64,000 nt of DNA from Hymenopellis radicata (lineage: Eukaryota > Basidiomycota > Agaricomycetes > Agaricales > Physalacriaceae): NCBI GenBank assembly GCA_015501595.1, contig JADNRX010000111.1, forward strand, positions 62,001 to 126,000, written 5' to 3'. The position numbers and the translations under genes are program-made. Under the pieces are notes generated by a model, which was not told the origin of the DNA, did no database searches, and worked only from the letters and a program-made list of their open reading frames with translations. Each line of letters opens with the position of its first letter. Position 1 is the first letter of the stretch. Positions 48,214-60,680 of the stretch are shown here, in pieces.

Positions 48214-49696
48214 TATCGCGAAATGTGGGGGTAACAGCGCAAACCGACGGACAAGGTCCTGTGAAGGTGTAAGACTCAGGTCAGGGACCGACGCTGACCT
48301 GACCGAGCTGATCTGTTGGAAACGAGGCGCGCAATTTCAAATAACGTAAAAGTGAACTAGTTCGGTGCCTCGGTGCCTCGGTTCGTTGAGCGTATTCCTA
48401 TTCCGATTTGTCCATCCTGAATTGGGTCAATTCATTTTGGACGTACACTCGCATTGGCGTCGCGTACGGCGGGCTGAGTACGTCGGTCCTCGAGACTCTA
48501 CGCGTTTTCTTGAATCTACAGCGTTTTCGTGAAAGCCGGATCTAGATCTGTGCACTTAAGGGCCGGGGCTGTCCTGACTTCTCCGACGAGAACCCCAAAA
48601 AAACACCTCCAGGCTCCAGCAAAACGGGTAATTGTGATGACCTAGATAATAGGGCAGGACGGCTAAAGACTCACCTTGTTCACATCGGTTATGCGGGAGG
48701 ATGAAATGTAATGATTAGCCTGCATTGTGAGACCACTGGTGCCAAACGCGACGCGTCGACGCACATCTGGCAGCGTTACTTGGATCTAAGTATCTGCCCT
48801 TGAATTTGTCCCCAACATACACGAGAATTTCAATCTGCTCGTGGAGAGATTCGCGCCCAACGTATAATTCGGTGCTCGTCCGGTTTCAAGTTATGAGTAG
48901 TCTTCGCAGTGCGCGAAGAATGAGCGCGTCGACGGTCGTAGTCCAGTGTGGCCCGAAGGAATTGAGGGCTGGCAAAATGTGTCTGTACCAAATTCTAATC
49001 GTACGCGTTACTGAAGGAAGAACCTCAGTGTACACCTGTGTACACGCCAGAGAAGCTTTTCTGCAGACTCCGACACACCAGTTCATCTGGTCTCCGAGTT
49101 AGTGAATTTGACTACGCATAATGGACGTCCGGCGCTCGAGCTAGTCTGCGCGCCCAAAACACCTTCGAATACATGGAATCCCAAAAAATGCCGGAATTTT
49201 ACATGTTCAATTTCCCTGCACTTTCCGTAAGATGTCAAGGAGGCTAGAGAAGCGCGCGCTGGTCGGATAGATGTCAGATCATAACCAGTGGCGTAAGGCG
49301 AGAACGAGACAACACAATCTGACAGTGACAGTGAAAAACTGAATCAGATCATGGCAGTAAACGCAAGAAGCACAGAAAGCGGCTGTAGCCGTGTTTAGGA
49401 CGTCGGTCCGATCTTTCGATTGCTCCCTTTGACAAGCATTCGCATTGATCACTTCCGCCATCGTGCGATCGAACTTTAAAACGACAATCATTAACCACAA
49501 GACGAGGGCTACCTTCCACCACCACCTTTTAACACGAGAATCGCCTTGAAGAGAGGGTAGGTATAGAACGTGGATAGGGGTAGTCAACAGTAAGGCACAA
49601 CAAGCGGCTCCTCTAGAGCATACAGGTCCACAACCAAAAGGAATTTACGCCCAAGAGGAGTTCTATCTTCTCGTCAGCGCCGTTCAAAACTTGAAG
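48214..49696. other. Intergenic, no gene seen
   Basis: About 1.5 kb upstream of P450 A. It includes a minor tandem repeat GGTGCCTC near 48365. Short frames on both strands lack motifs. Confidence 0.5.
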
Positions 49697-51317
49697 CTAA
49701 GACATACATACCTTGGCAGACTGCATCCCATACTCCTCCGTCCCAACGTGAGAAGTCGAGTACGAGCTCGTCGGGTTATGCGGTCCCTTATGCTTCATAT
49801 GATACTCACTCCCGGGCTCAATCGTATTGCTCGTGAACGTATCAGTATCTGCTAAGTCCGGGTTCAGGCCCGCGTTGAAGGGGACGGTGCCCGTCTGCGA
49901 GCGCCACGTAGGGTAGTTGCCCATCGTCGATGCTTGGTTGTTCGAGTCGGATTTCATTTTGGATGCGACTGTGGCGCGGTTGTTGAATGTCATAAGGAGC
50001 GTGTTTGAATAACTGGGCAGAAATCGCGTGAGTATCGGGTCGCAGGGAGGTAGAGTGGGGCTTACATTTTGCCTAGGAAAAAGAGTGCTGCGAGGGGAAG
50101 GGATGGGTAAGAATCGCGCAAGACATAATACGAGGTGAGAATGAGACTTACGGGCAGATGAAGTACGTTTGCGTTGGGAGTGCAGCGAAAAGTATCAGAG
50201 AGATGATGGCCACGACGGATGTCGCTACGTTCGTCTCAATAGTCAGAGTAACGATCTTGGCCACCACGTCGTACGTCTGCCGACTTTTTCGGCTCGTCAA
50301 TAACTGATGGATATCAATGTTAGAACGGGGGTAATGCTCAGCAAATGACTGAGACGAACGAAGAATGACATGCTGAGCGCAATAGCAACATCAGCGACTG
50401 CGTCCCCCACAAGCCATAGCTAGCGAATCACGTCAGAGGTGGGCAAATGGTGGAAGGAATGAAATCGTACGTAGACCAAGGTCGTTTGACCATGCGTGTG
50501 GCCCGCTTTGATATCATCGACGAGCAGCATAGACTTCGTGAACATGTCAGTAACAGAAGGAAATCGAAACAGAGCAACACGCACTCGTACGCCCCCTACA
50601 AAGCCGCAGACTGCCTGCATGAGAGAAACCTAAATGTACATACTTAGCCGTGCAGTTAGAGGTCACTGAGGTGCTTACAATAGCGATACCCGCACTCAGC
50701 CACCACGCCGTATTCCTGATAATGTAGATGCGATAACAGAAGAACATCTGCACAACGAACGCGATAATGGAGCCCATTATTGGCGTGTAGACGGGACTGA
50801 TACCCGGATCCCCGGCAATGAGCAGGTTTCCAAAGCCTCGCGCGAAAGAGTTGAACGCGTCCACTCCGTTCATTATGGTCTGAGCGGTCTCAAAGGCCAA
50901 TACGAAGTACACTGCAAGGAAGCATGAGATGGAAAGAGCGCCCAAAGAAAACGTCGCGTACCGAGGCCTTTGATCTTGACATTGTCGTTCGGGAACGCGA
51001 GATGGTAGATGTCTAACAGGTGTGCGCATATGCTCTAGCCGCGAATCGTGAGAGAATAATTGTGCACGCACAGACTTGAACGGCCAGAACACCGTACAAC
51101 GTGAAGTTGAAGAACGTTCCAAGAAGCTGTGTGAGTGGTCCGATTCTCGTCAGATCACCTGGACAACAGCGCAGTGATGGGGCGGACCTGGGGACCAATC
51201 CTATACGGAAGACGCAATCAATTTTATGTCCGGTGCGCACAACAGGGAATGAACCTACGCATTCTCAATGTTATCAGGTATGGGCGGGAGAGCACCAGCA
51301 GGGGGAACGGCGGCCAT
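49697..51317 (-). CDS. DUF6534 seven-helix membrane protein B
   Basis: It starts MAAVPPAGALPPIPDNIEN at 51317. Hydrophobic exons match paralogue A: LLGTFFNFTLYGVLAVQV, FPNDNVKIKGLG, FETAQTIMNGVDAFNSFARG, YTPIMGSIIAFVVQMFFCYR and SNTLLMTFNNRATVASKM. The polar C-terminal tail ends at 49697 in the longest frame; a GTATGT near 49707 could instead be a donor for one more exon. The gene is divergent from O-methyltransferase C, with about 760 bp between starts. It belongs to the basidiomycete DUF6534 family, function unknown. The tandem arrangement with protein A suggests a local duplication. Confidence 0.75.
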
Positions 51318-52081
51318 GGTTGAAGGAAAGAGAGGAAAAGCGGATGGCCGACTTTGATTGGACCGAGGATGTCTATATTGCTCGCAGGGTAAGTAACGGA
51401 AGCTTGAGGAGTATGGGCGCGGTCGGCCAATTTTGATAACGCCGAGAGTCCCCTTCGTCAGCGTCCTTGGCGGGCGGGTTAAAAGCTTTTTCTGACAACT
51501 CGCTGTGCTTGATGGGTGGGTCTTAAAGCTGGCTAGTTTTTCCAGCGTGCCTGGCTAAATCGCGAGGCACTTTGCGTTTGACGGTCAGATCGCAGTATCC
51601 AAGCCGATAGAAGATCCATTTTTTTACAAACTCTTTTCGTTGTCCGTAAAAGAGCTTCCGTTCTTCACCCTATCCTGAGAGGGATGAAAGCGCGTACCAA
51701 TGTGTTGGATGGCTTTGATGAACGATTGACGGCGGTGTGGCGAAGGACGACAGGCATCCCTGGATCGGAGACAGATCACAATGATGGTGTATGAGCAAGT
51801 GACTCATCCCTAAAAGGGAATTTGCCCCTCTTCTTCAACGACCCGAACCGCCCATCTCCGCTCGAACTTTGCATCCCTGTTGGGTTCACATCGATGAAAT
51901 TATAGATGATGTTGATACCCCCCCCATTCCAAAGAAGCTGTTGTTAGTCAGCGCGATTCGAATTCACGTTCAAGACCGCGTCGTGGATGAGCGCTAATTG
52001 ACTTACGTTCTCATCATCATTTGAAAGTTCTTTATAAAGGTGACTTCCCCAGGCCCTTACTTCCGTTCCACCATCGCGAAC
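51318..52081. other. Divergent DUF6534 B / O-methyltransferase C region
   Basis: Shared upstream region of two divergent genes. It contains short C and T runs near 51920 and 51620. No gene or clear regulatory motif was recognised. Confidence 0.5.
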
Positions 52082-53850
52082 ATGGCCTCCCCCACTCGCA
52101 CCTCTTGTCGAAATTATCACGTCCCAAGTTAAGACGCTTGAGGCGGCCTATGCAAAGGCGGACCAGCCGGTCCCCGGGCTCGATGATCCTTTCATGCCTG
52201 GTCCCATGGATGCGGACATGGCCGTCGACATGACCAAGCGCATCATTGTCGCCGCCGCCGCCCAGCTCATCGCCACGGTTCGCTCCCCGCCAGAGACTCT
52301 CCAGCTCGATTGTACTGGAACGTACACCACAGCCGTGCTCGGTGTCATCGAAGACGCTAATGTGGCGGATATCTTGATGGAGGCCGGCCCCCAGGCAAGT
52401 AGCATCGCGTCAATCTAGGTGGCAATCCAAGTGCTAATCTGACATAACAGGGTCTTCACGTTAAGGACATTGCCGCTGCCAGTGGTCTCGACGCCGCCAT
52501 CATTGGTAAATCTCTCCCCACACTCTCGTAGATTTCAAGCTTACACGTCCGTATAGCGCGCTTCCTCCGTTTCCTCGCGACCAGACACATCTTCAAAGAG
52601 CTTTCTCCCGATGTATTTACGAACAACCGCATCTCCATGCTTCTGAGCAAGTTCAAGCCCACAGCTGCCATCAAGGCCGAGTACGTCTGATCTATTCATC
52701 CGTAGCACTGACATTGACGCGACTTCACCAGCCCCGTTGGTCGATTCGACGCTGGGCCTCTTGCTGGCTTCATCTCACACATGTACGCGGTCATCGCCTC
52801 CGAATGATCACGCTACTTAACGTTTCCTTTCCTTAGGGCCGATGAAGCTCAATCTGCCTCACCCTACATTAAGCCATTCGTCCAAGACCCGAAAGTCGAT
52901 GAGGCCCCGTTCAACATGGCCCTCAAGACCAAGGCGAAGATGTGGGAGTGGATCGAAGAGCCGGGCAACGAGTGGCGCGCTCGGCGTTTCACTGCTGGTA
53001 TGAAGGCCGGTGCAGCCATGTTCTCGCCCGATATCTTCATCAACGGTAAGTACGTATAGATCATCGAGAGACGTTTACTTACGGCTCTCTGACAGGTATT
53101 GACGGCAAGTCCTTGAAAGAGGGCTCGGTCGTTGTCGATGTTGGTGGCAGTATCGGCTCTTGCACTTTGATTCTCGAAAAGGCGTACCCTCACCTCAAGT
53201 ATGTCGTACAGGACTTGCCCAACCAGATCGATATCGCTGGTCCCGTATGTCGTCTTTTCCAACCGATCCAGGAGTGATACTTAACATGTGATGGTTTAGT
53301 ACTGGCAGGAGAATGATGCCGATGCGGTCAAGAGCGGACGGGTGTCATTGCAGGGTATCCCAGCCTTCTTCTCCTTTCGTCAATGACAAACTAACGCTTG
53401 TTCGCGTACAGTACACGACTTCTTTAAGCCCAACCCCGTCAAGGACGCCGCCGTATACTTCATGCGCGTCGTCATCCACGACTGGCCCGACGCCAAAGCC
53501 AAGCTCATCATGCAGAACGTCCGCAGCGCTGCCGGCACGTCCTCCAAGCTCGTTCTATTCGACACCCTCGCCTTGCACACCTGCGGCCCCAGCCCGCTCC
53601 CTGCTCCCGAACCCCTCCTTCCTAACCTGGGAATTGCTGCATCTGGTTTCTTCACTGCTCTTGATGTCGAGGTAAACATCTGGACTACGCGTCTAGTCAA
53701 CGCGCTAACGATGGTTTTTAGATGCTGGCGATGTTCAACGGAAAGGAGCGCACGGAGGCGGACTTTAGGGCGTTGGGTGCGGAGACTGGTTGGAAGTTGG
53801 AGTCGGTTACGCCTGGAAGGCTGGCGACCTACGTCTTCTCTGCGGTTTAA
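52082..53850 (+). CDS. O-methyltransferase C
   Basis: This is a SAM-dependent class II O-methyltransferase, a diverged paralogue of copies A and B. Multi-exon. The N-terminal dimerisation region reads LVEIITSQVKTLEAAYAKAD. Then come GLHVKDIAAASGLDAAII, a winged-helix segment (RFLRFLATRHIFKELSPDVF), SAM motif VVDVGGSIGSCTL, the catalytic His in VVIHDWPDAKA, and the C-terminal GNLG-like LLPNLGIAASGFF and TGWKLESVTPGRLATY to the stop at 53850. One break lies at the C-run 52089-52093: five Cs, where four would continue MASP into LAPLVEII. The later intron joins that I checked keep frame. It would methylate a phenolic or carboxylic oxygen of the pathway product. Confidence 0.85.
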
Positions 53851-54322
53851 AAGCATACATCAAATGTAAAAAGTGTACATCAGTACTAGTCTTCCCCTTG
53901 ATATCACTCGGTTTCCGGTGAGCATGTGACACCTGCGAAAACGTTATTATGGCCAAAGTGCAGAAGAGACTAAGGCCGCATGCCTGAAGTAAGATAATTA
54001 AGAATGAAAGTTCAAGTGCTTACTAGGAAGCGATGGAAGCAGAACAGAGCTAGTAACTAGATGGTAGATTCATAGTTCTTATGGATTGAGTTTCAGGCTG
54101 ACAAGGTTCTCGCAGAGGAGGTGTGTGCACTGTGGGTGGTAGCGGAAGCTTTTAGTCTCGCTGTTGACAGACTGACAGTAGCCGCGGCTGCGCATGATAA
54201 TCAAGATGGCTTCTGGTTCTACACTAGCTAATGTGTAGTAGGTACTGGTTCGACACAGTGTCGTCGAGATAACTAAGGTTCAAAATGAATGCAAGGTCGA
54301 AGGTATAAATGAATTGTTAGAT
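53851..54322. other. Convergent 3' region, no gene
   Basis: About 470 bp between the ends of O-methyltransferase C and UbiA B. Only unremarkable sequence is seen. Confidence 0.5.
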
Positions 54323-55747
54323 TCAGACGGTCATCAGATAGTCCAGTAGAAGTCCACACTCGATGATCGCGCCCAAGTAAAAGCCGTTCCTATGAAACTG
54401 GGGCGAGATACGTGAGCGTGGGGCTCTCAATCAAGACGAATAGCTTACCACTTTCCAACAACTCTCGGGCTTGCCGACCTGGACCGAAGTCAACTGCCAT
54501 AGCAGATGTGCTCCACCACCGATTAAGGCGACGAGGAAGAATGCGTAAGACTGATGGTTTAATAGCCCTACTGTGACGAGAGCCGTCAAAAAGCACAGAC
54601 CAAAAAAAGCCAGGTATGATTTGACGCGAGAACCGAACAACAACGCGGTCGATTTGACACCAGCCTTGACGTCGTCTTTCATGTCTTGACAAGCATATAT
54701 CGTGTCTGCAACAAAGTCAGTCGTGTGAAGTGATCTTCAATCAAGATCCCTACCATACCAAATGGTCCAACTGTCGCGGCGCAGTCATGGGTCAACGAAT
54801 CACTGACGAAATAGACGATGCATACCACCACGTGCCCGCGGCAAGAACCCACGCAGAAGACGGAATCGCGTTCGTCACAGTCGCCCATCCCATGAAGATC
54901 CCCGTGTTAATCGCGATACCTAGACCTCAGGTTAGCGGGGAGCAAAAAAGGACAGTGTGTGGGGATCAACAACACCTAACCAAGCTTGCGGCCAGTACGT
55001 CATTCGCTTCATCAGGGGATACATCCCCGCCAGAGGGAATATCGTCGCGTTGCCGATAATCCACCTGTGCGAAAGATGGTTAAGTACGATGGGGGGACAC
55101 GATGGTGAATTGGACGCACGCAAGCGCGTTGGCGCGCCATATCATTCCGAGCAGTATCGAGATGTGTAGCGCGAGGAACATGGATGCGGCGAATACTGAG
55201 ATCTGTCTTGACGCCATCGGTCGATGTTTGGTTCGCTCTAGAGCGCATCACTAAACGGCTCAGCGGAAATTTTGGCTACGCACCGACTTTGGCATCAATA
55301 TTGCGATCTACGATGTCGTTCCAAACGCAACCGGTGCCTACCAGTACGGTTTAGCGAGCGCGTTTCAGTAGCTGTAATGGAGAGTACTCACTAAGAGCAT
55401 TTCATCAGTTACGCCCTTGCGCGAAAGACGTTCATTAACTCACCTGTGCGAGACACAAGCGCCGATGAAACCCATGACGAAGAGGTACAGGAATGTTCCC
55501 ATCGGGAGCGCCACCGTGCGCGCAGCCATAGTGAGGGCCCATGCTTCACAAATGAGGGTAAGCCGCACGGTCCGCTTTGCTGCTCCTCTTTGACTTACCA
55601 TAGGGCCAAAACACCACCATGGTCCCTGCAAAGTATTTAACGCGTGTGAGCGCGACCTGGAAGATCGTCAGCCCTCATATATCATAAATAAGGAGGACCG
55701 CGTAGCCGCACCCATGGTTGTATACTCGCCGACAGTGACCTCGACAT
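54323..55747 (-). CDS. UbiA aromatic prenyltransferase B
   Basis: This is a UbiA/COQ2-family membrane prenyltransferase, apparently intact, about 300-330 residues. The start at 55747 gives MSRSLSASIQPW. Splicing at GTGCGG to TTCCAG joins it in phase to VALTRVKYFAGTMVVFWPYG, supporting this start. Further exons: AWALTMAARTVALPMGTFLY, CVWNDIVDRNIDAKV (canonical NDxxDxxxD), GRTKHRPMASRQISVF, YPLMKRMTYWPQAWLG, YACQDMKDDVKAGVKSTALL (second Asp motif) and NGFYLGAIIECGLLLDYLM, with the stop at 54323. It is collinear with UbiA A at 11492-12905. It lies between O-methyltransferase C and P450 B, so a prenylation step in the same pathway is likely. The acceptor may be the PKS-derived aromatic acid or another benzoate. 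Confidence 0.85.
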
Positions 55748-56158
55748 CGCAGGAAAGTGGGCAGGGAAAGCCTTCCGGCGCTTTCAAATACCAGCGGCTA
55801 TGTAAGTTTCTTGGTATGAGCTGGCGGTGCCTCCATGCGCGTGTCTATGGGCGATCCCCGACGGCAAGATTGAGGATATGCGGAAAGGGTCCACCATGGG
55901 TCAGGGATGCGAAAAAAATCTTATTTCTGATCTGTGAATCACGATCGGGTTCGTTGTCAAGCTTCAAGCTCAGGACGGGCTGAACTGGCAAACGAACCAA
56001 GGACGTGCGTCAGAATTAGGGGAATGAACTGATCATATTATTATCACGGAAGCCCTGGGCGACTGTTGGGCGCCTCGGGCTTAGCGGCGGTGTACCTCGC
56101 CAGGAGTTGCTATATCAAAATGGGATTCGGGACACTGGAGATAACACGTATTCAACAT
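55748..56158. other. Intergenic, no gene seen
   Basis: About 410 bp between the start of UbiA B and the end of P450 B. A plus-strand frame over 55714-55983 has no recognised motif. Confidence 0.5.
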
Positions 56159-58288
56159 TTACTTTTCCCGGACGAAATGGATCTGGCTGCTCTCAGCGGC
56201 CACGGGCGGGTTGTTGAGAATGAGCTGCCGTGCAGCCTCCGACCTCGGCTCCATGGAGCATTCAAATGGAATGGGTGAACTGAAGAGTGCGCAAGTTAAC
56301 AACGAGAGAAGAGATGTAGGTTCAGCAGGACTTACCTAACAATGCCGTCTGTATATTTCCCTTCGATTTCTACCTCGTTGCCAAACTGGTCTTTGGCTTT
56401 GCCGAGGCGAAACACCGCAAGAATGGATGCTATCGCGATCCACATGCTGGCGTCTGCAGCCCAGCGCCCGACACAGATACTAGAAGTGATGGTGTGTTAG
56501 GAATGACTGATGCGAGGTGCTCATGGCATACCGACGACCAAATCCAAACACCGGCGGCCTGTCGTCTGAGATAGTTCCCTCCGGCGTGATGAAGCGTTCA
56601 GGATTGAACTCATATGGATTAGCGTAAAACCGTTCGTCGCGAGACATCGCCCTGTAGCCCGAAGATTATGAGCAAGTCTTTCTTGGGTATAAGGCGGAGG
56701 AGCGCCCACCATTGGTTATAGATGATCGTTGTACCTATCACACAAAAGTGATAAAGATTTAGATTCGCTAGCAAAACCGTCAAACGCGCTGACCTTTGGG
56801 AATGAAGTACCCCTTGTATACATCGTCTTCTGTGCTGGAATGAGGCACGCCTAGACTCGGTCACAGATTGGAGAGTTGATTGCACGGCGAACTTGCCTAA
56901 TGGGAATGGACCGTGCCAGCGCAGAACTTCTCGGACAAGCGCTTCCACGTACACAAGCGAGTCCCGATCTTCAAACGTCGGCAGTCGGTCGTTTCCAATC
57001 ACTGCGTCGATCTCGGCCTGCGCCTTGGTCTGTATATGGGGGAACTGTATCATCACGAGGGTAAACGACAGCAATACGGAGAGGACCTGAAGCACTTTTG
57101 AGTTGACGAAAAAAGCGCATGCAAATTATGACGAACGGTCTCCATCGCAGCAGCAAAGGTAGTAACACCAACAGCTTTGACGACGTCTTCCGGGACATGG
57201 TGAGCACCCTCCACCGCGTTTTTTTCTATCATGTCAACGGTCCAGCACGGCACGGCAGTTCCAGTCTCCTAAAAATCTGTTAAGGGCGAGGAAATGGAAG
57301 TAGTGACGCGTCCGAACCATGGATTTCTTGACCGAGTTGTAGGGGAAATTCTGGACCTGTCTCAGAAGTTTACGAGAGTAAGCACAGCGCTTGTGCAGTT
57401 CCGGAAGAATGGGCAGAGGGATCCATGGTGGTATGTGTCGCACTACAGTTGGATGAGCTGGGGTAGAACACGATTCAACACGACTCACGCGGTGGGCACA
57501 TGTTGAGTAGATTCGTTCCAGGGAATAGCGCGCCAGAGAACAATCCAATTGTTTCGTAGGTCAGCTCGAGGAGTTCATCTGCGGGCTCCGCGTTGTGTCC
57601 ATAGACGGCATAAGTCATGACGGATGCGGGGAAGCTAATTACGCGTTAGTTGACTCTGGGGCGAAATGATCAACACTCACAGTTTGAAATGCTCCTCGAA
57701 CTGTTTTTGATCAGTTAAGAGGTCGTGTAGAAGCGCCTTGCATTTGTTCAGGTGGACGGGATGTAAGACACTAGTCTCTTCGCGTCGTAGGCGTTGTTGC
57801 ATGATACGGCGGTCGCGACGCCATTCCTCGCCGTAATGTTTGAGCCCCATGTTGATGTGCCAACCCGCCCTATAAGTAAAGGGTTAGAAGACGCGACAAG
57901 ACTTGAAGAAGGACTTACATTCCCATTGACGGTGATCTCTGGACGATCAGAATATATTCTGGAGCGCTTCGCGAGAAGATCTTCTGCGACTTCCGCAGAA
58001 TTGATGACGACCAAGTTTTGTCCAAGCGCGTGCACGTACATGATATCGCCTACAGTGCGTGTAAACGGCGCACTACAAGAAAACGAATGTACCAACCATG
58101 TTTCTGTGCCCATCTCTGGAACGTGAGCCATTGGAATGAACTCGGAAGGTCAAGCAGGTTGCCGATAATAGGGTATGCCTTGGGTCCAGGGGATAGGGAG
58201 CAATAACACGGCGGCTCGGCTTGAAGAGTACCAGGCAAACGAGGCCTACCAGGACGGCCCAAGCAGTAGGGGAGTCAGTCAGCGCCAT
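56159..58288 (-). CDS. Cytochrome P450 B
   Basis: This is a membrane-anchored P450 paralogous to P450 A. It starts MALTDSPTAWAVLVGLVCLV (anchor), then PGPKAYPIIGNLLDLP, QRWAQKHG, GDIMYVH, the K-helix region EVLRWHGPFPLG, a PERF-type segment, and the haem motif FGFGRR joined by an intron to ICVGRWAAD. The C-terminus reads EPRSEAARQLILNNPP and the stop is at 56159. One break: the G-run at 58189-58192 is one base short. With it the hinge would read APYPPGPKAYP; as written the anchor and hinge are in different frames. It is divergent from P450 C with a 315 bp shared promoter gap. Confidence 0.8.
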
Positions 58289-58603
58289 ATGCGAACGAGC
58301 TGAGGGGTGAGCGCAGGATTGACGCTTATAACAACCATGCCAATCAGCGCCCAAAGGAGGGCAATGATGGCGGGGGGCAGAACCAATTTCAAACCTGGCC
58401 GGCCTTTACCGGCTGAACTAGCTCGTGATCTGCCATGCTGGCTCACTTGTCACCCCTGCACATTTTGGCGCGCCCAGATGCTTACGCTATGCGGGCACTG
58501 TCACTGGGGGTAATTGGGCGGTGATACTAGTGGTACTCCTTGGGTACTCCCATCTACAAATACTATATACGAACTCTTCATACTCTTCATGATCTGAACC
58601 AGG
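58289..58603. promoter_or_regulatory. Bidirectional promoter of P450 B and C
   Basis: A 315 bp gap between divergent starts. CTATATA at 58563-58569 lies about 35-41 bp before the P450 C start codon. The short shared interval makes co-expression of the two P450s likely. Confidence 0.5.
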
Positions 58604-60680
58604 ATGAATGCCACCGCGAGTCCGACGCGTACCTTTCTCGCGGAGCTACCCTTCAACAGTTTCTCTCTCGCAGCCTGTGGTGTGGGCCTTCTCGTCGCGC
58701 TCCTATTTATTCGGCGACCAAAAGCTCGCCTTCCTCCTGGTCCTCGAGGCTGGCCGATTATCGGAAACCTTTTCGACTTGCCTGCCGCCGATGACCCCAT
58801 ACCTTGGACGTCTCATAGGGAGAAGTATGGTACGCGTCGCTTTTGCAGAACCTCGTAACCTTCCTCATAACGAATAGGGCCTGTCAGTTCCGTGAGCGTT
58901 CTGGGCAACAACATCGTCCTGTTGAATGATCTCAAATCATGTACGGAGCTCCTGATAAACGGTCTTCACTCTATTCTGGACGTCCGTTCTTTCCTTTTGC
59001 TAGTGGCTTGTAAGTCATTTGACGCATTTGACGCTTGAATGTAACTCTTTCGGGTGCTCAGAGTCGGATGGACCAGCAAATGATCATGGCCCAGCCTGGA
59101 GATCACTTCCGCAGAATGAGGACACTCTTGAAATCACACATCGGGTCGCCAGCAGCAGCGTCGCCTTTCTATCCCATCCAGGAGTTGGAAACTAGACGCC
59201 TCATACTTCGCGTCTCGAAACGCCCAGACGAACTGATTCCCCAGCTGCGAACGTATAATTCATTTCTATCCCCACGTTGCTATTCACTAACACCTATTGC
59301 AGTGCAGCTGGAGCCATAGCACTCCACATATCGCATGGCTACCAAGTTGAGACCGAAAAACCGGACATACTAGTCAACTTGGTGGAAAACGCCGCCAAAG
59401 ATTTCTTCAAGGCTACAATGCCAGGTGCATGGTTCATCGATATATTCCCTTGGAGTACGTGTTCCTTTGTATCTGATCCGTGGTTTTCTCATCTCAGTTT
59501 ATAGTGAAGCACCTTCCTCGGTGGTTTAAGTTTCACAAGGTCGCCGCAGAATTCCGTGAACGTAACTTCGCGCAAACAGAACGCCCGTATCAGTTTGTGA
59601 GGGGTGAAATCGTATGTCCTAGCATCATGCCTGTGTTCCTTGATCCTCAAATATTCTCAGGCTGCAGGATGTGCTGAACCGTCGTTCACGTCTCTCGCTC
59701 TTGGAGAAAATCCCGAACCGGCCACCGAGTATGCCCTCAAGTTTGCGGCCACTGCGATATACGGCGGTGGATCTGACCCAGTACGTCTCCATGAAACCTG
59801 AACGGCCAATACTAATATCGCATTCAGGCGTGGGCGCTTTAAGTGCGTTTGTTCTACTGCTGGTGATGCACCCAGAGTGCCAGCAACGTGCACGAGCCGA
59901 ACTCGACGCCGTGGTAGGCACCAAGAGGCTCCCGGTAGTGACTGATCGCCCTCGTCTTCCGTACATCGAAGCCATCATCAAAGAAGTCTTCAGATGGCAC
60001 TGTGTTGGACGCATTGGTGAGTTTCGCATCTTCGTGATGGTGATGTGGAATCTTGATATCATGGTTCACAGGCATACCCCATCGAGTAACAGATGATGAT
60101 CACTACAACGGTTTCCTTATCCCCAAAGACGCGCTCATCCTTCCTCACATGTGGTAAGCAGTCCCCACTTACAATTCGAATCGTGTCGACTCGTTTATTC
60201 TAGGAACATCACCCATGATCCCGAACTGTACTCCTCCCCGGATGCATTCAATCCAGACAGGTTCCTCGGTGAACGCCCTGAGCTAGATCCCTCGACGTAT
60301 CTCTTTGGATTCGGCAGAAGTGGGTTCCACACTAATCCCGCTGTTCCTCGCCTTGACCGTCTTGGTAGAGCGTGCCCGGGGAAAGACCTTGCCCATTCGC
60401 ACATGTTTCATTCACCATCGCTATGATCCTGACTGTGTACACGATAGGGAAGCCCAAGAACGAACGCGGGGAAGAGATCGAACCGGTTTGCGAGTTCTTA
60501 CGGGCACGGTCAGGTGCGCATCGTCCTCTATTTATGGGAGTTTTTTGCTGATTGTGGTATAAGCCATCCTCGTCCCTTTGGTTATACCACTCCAGGTCCG
60601 TTTCAGCGGAGGCACAAGCATTGATTAACTCTATTGAAGAGGAGGCTCCGCGGCGGCCAAGCGATGGGTACAACTTGTGA
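58604..60680 (+). CDS. Cytochrome P450 C
   Basis: This is a P450 of a different subfamily from A and B. It starts MNATASPTRTFLAELPFNSF with an anchor (GVGLLVALLF), then RLPPGPRGWPIIGNLFDLP, SLYSGRPFFPFASGL, GAIALHISHGYQV, VKHLPRWFKFHK, the I-helix region (SGVGALSAFVLLLVMHPECQ), the K-helix EVFRWH, DAFNPDRFLGERPE, FGFGR and ACPGKDLAHSHMF, and a final exon ending SDGYNL at 60680. Breaks: one G seems missing at 58954 (before KRSSLYSGRP) and one T in the run at 60405-60407. The haem-loop intron also does not splice in frame by one base. Core residues, including the haem Cys, are present. Confidence 0.8.
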
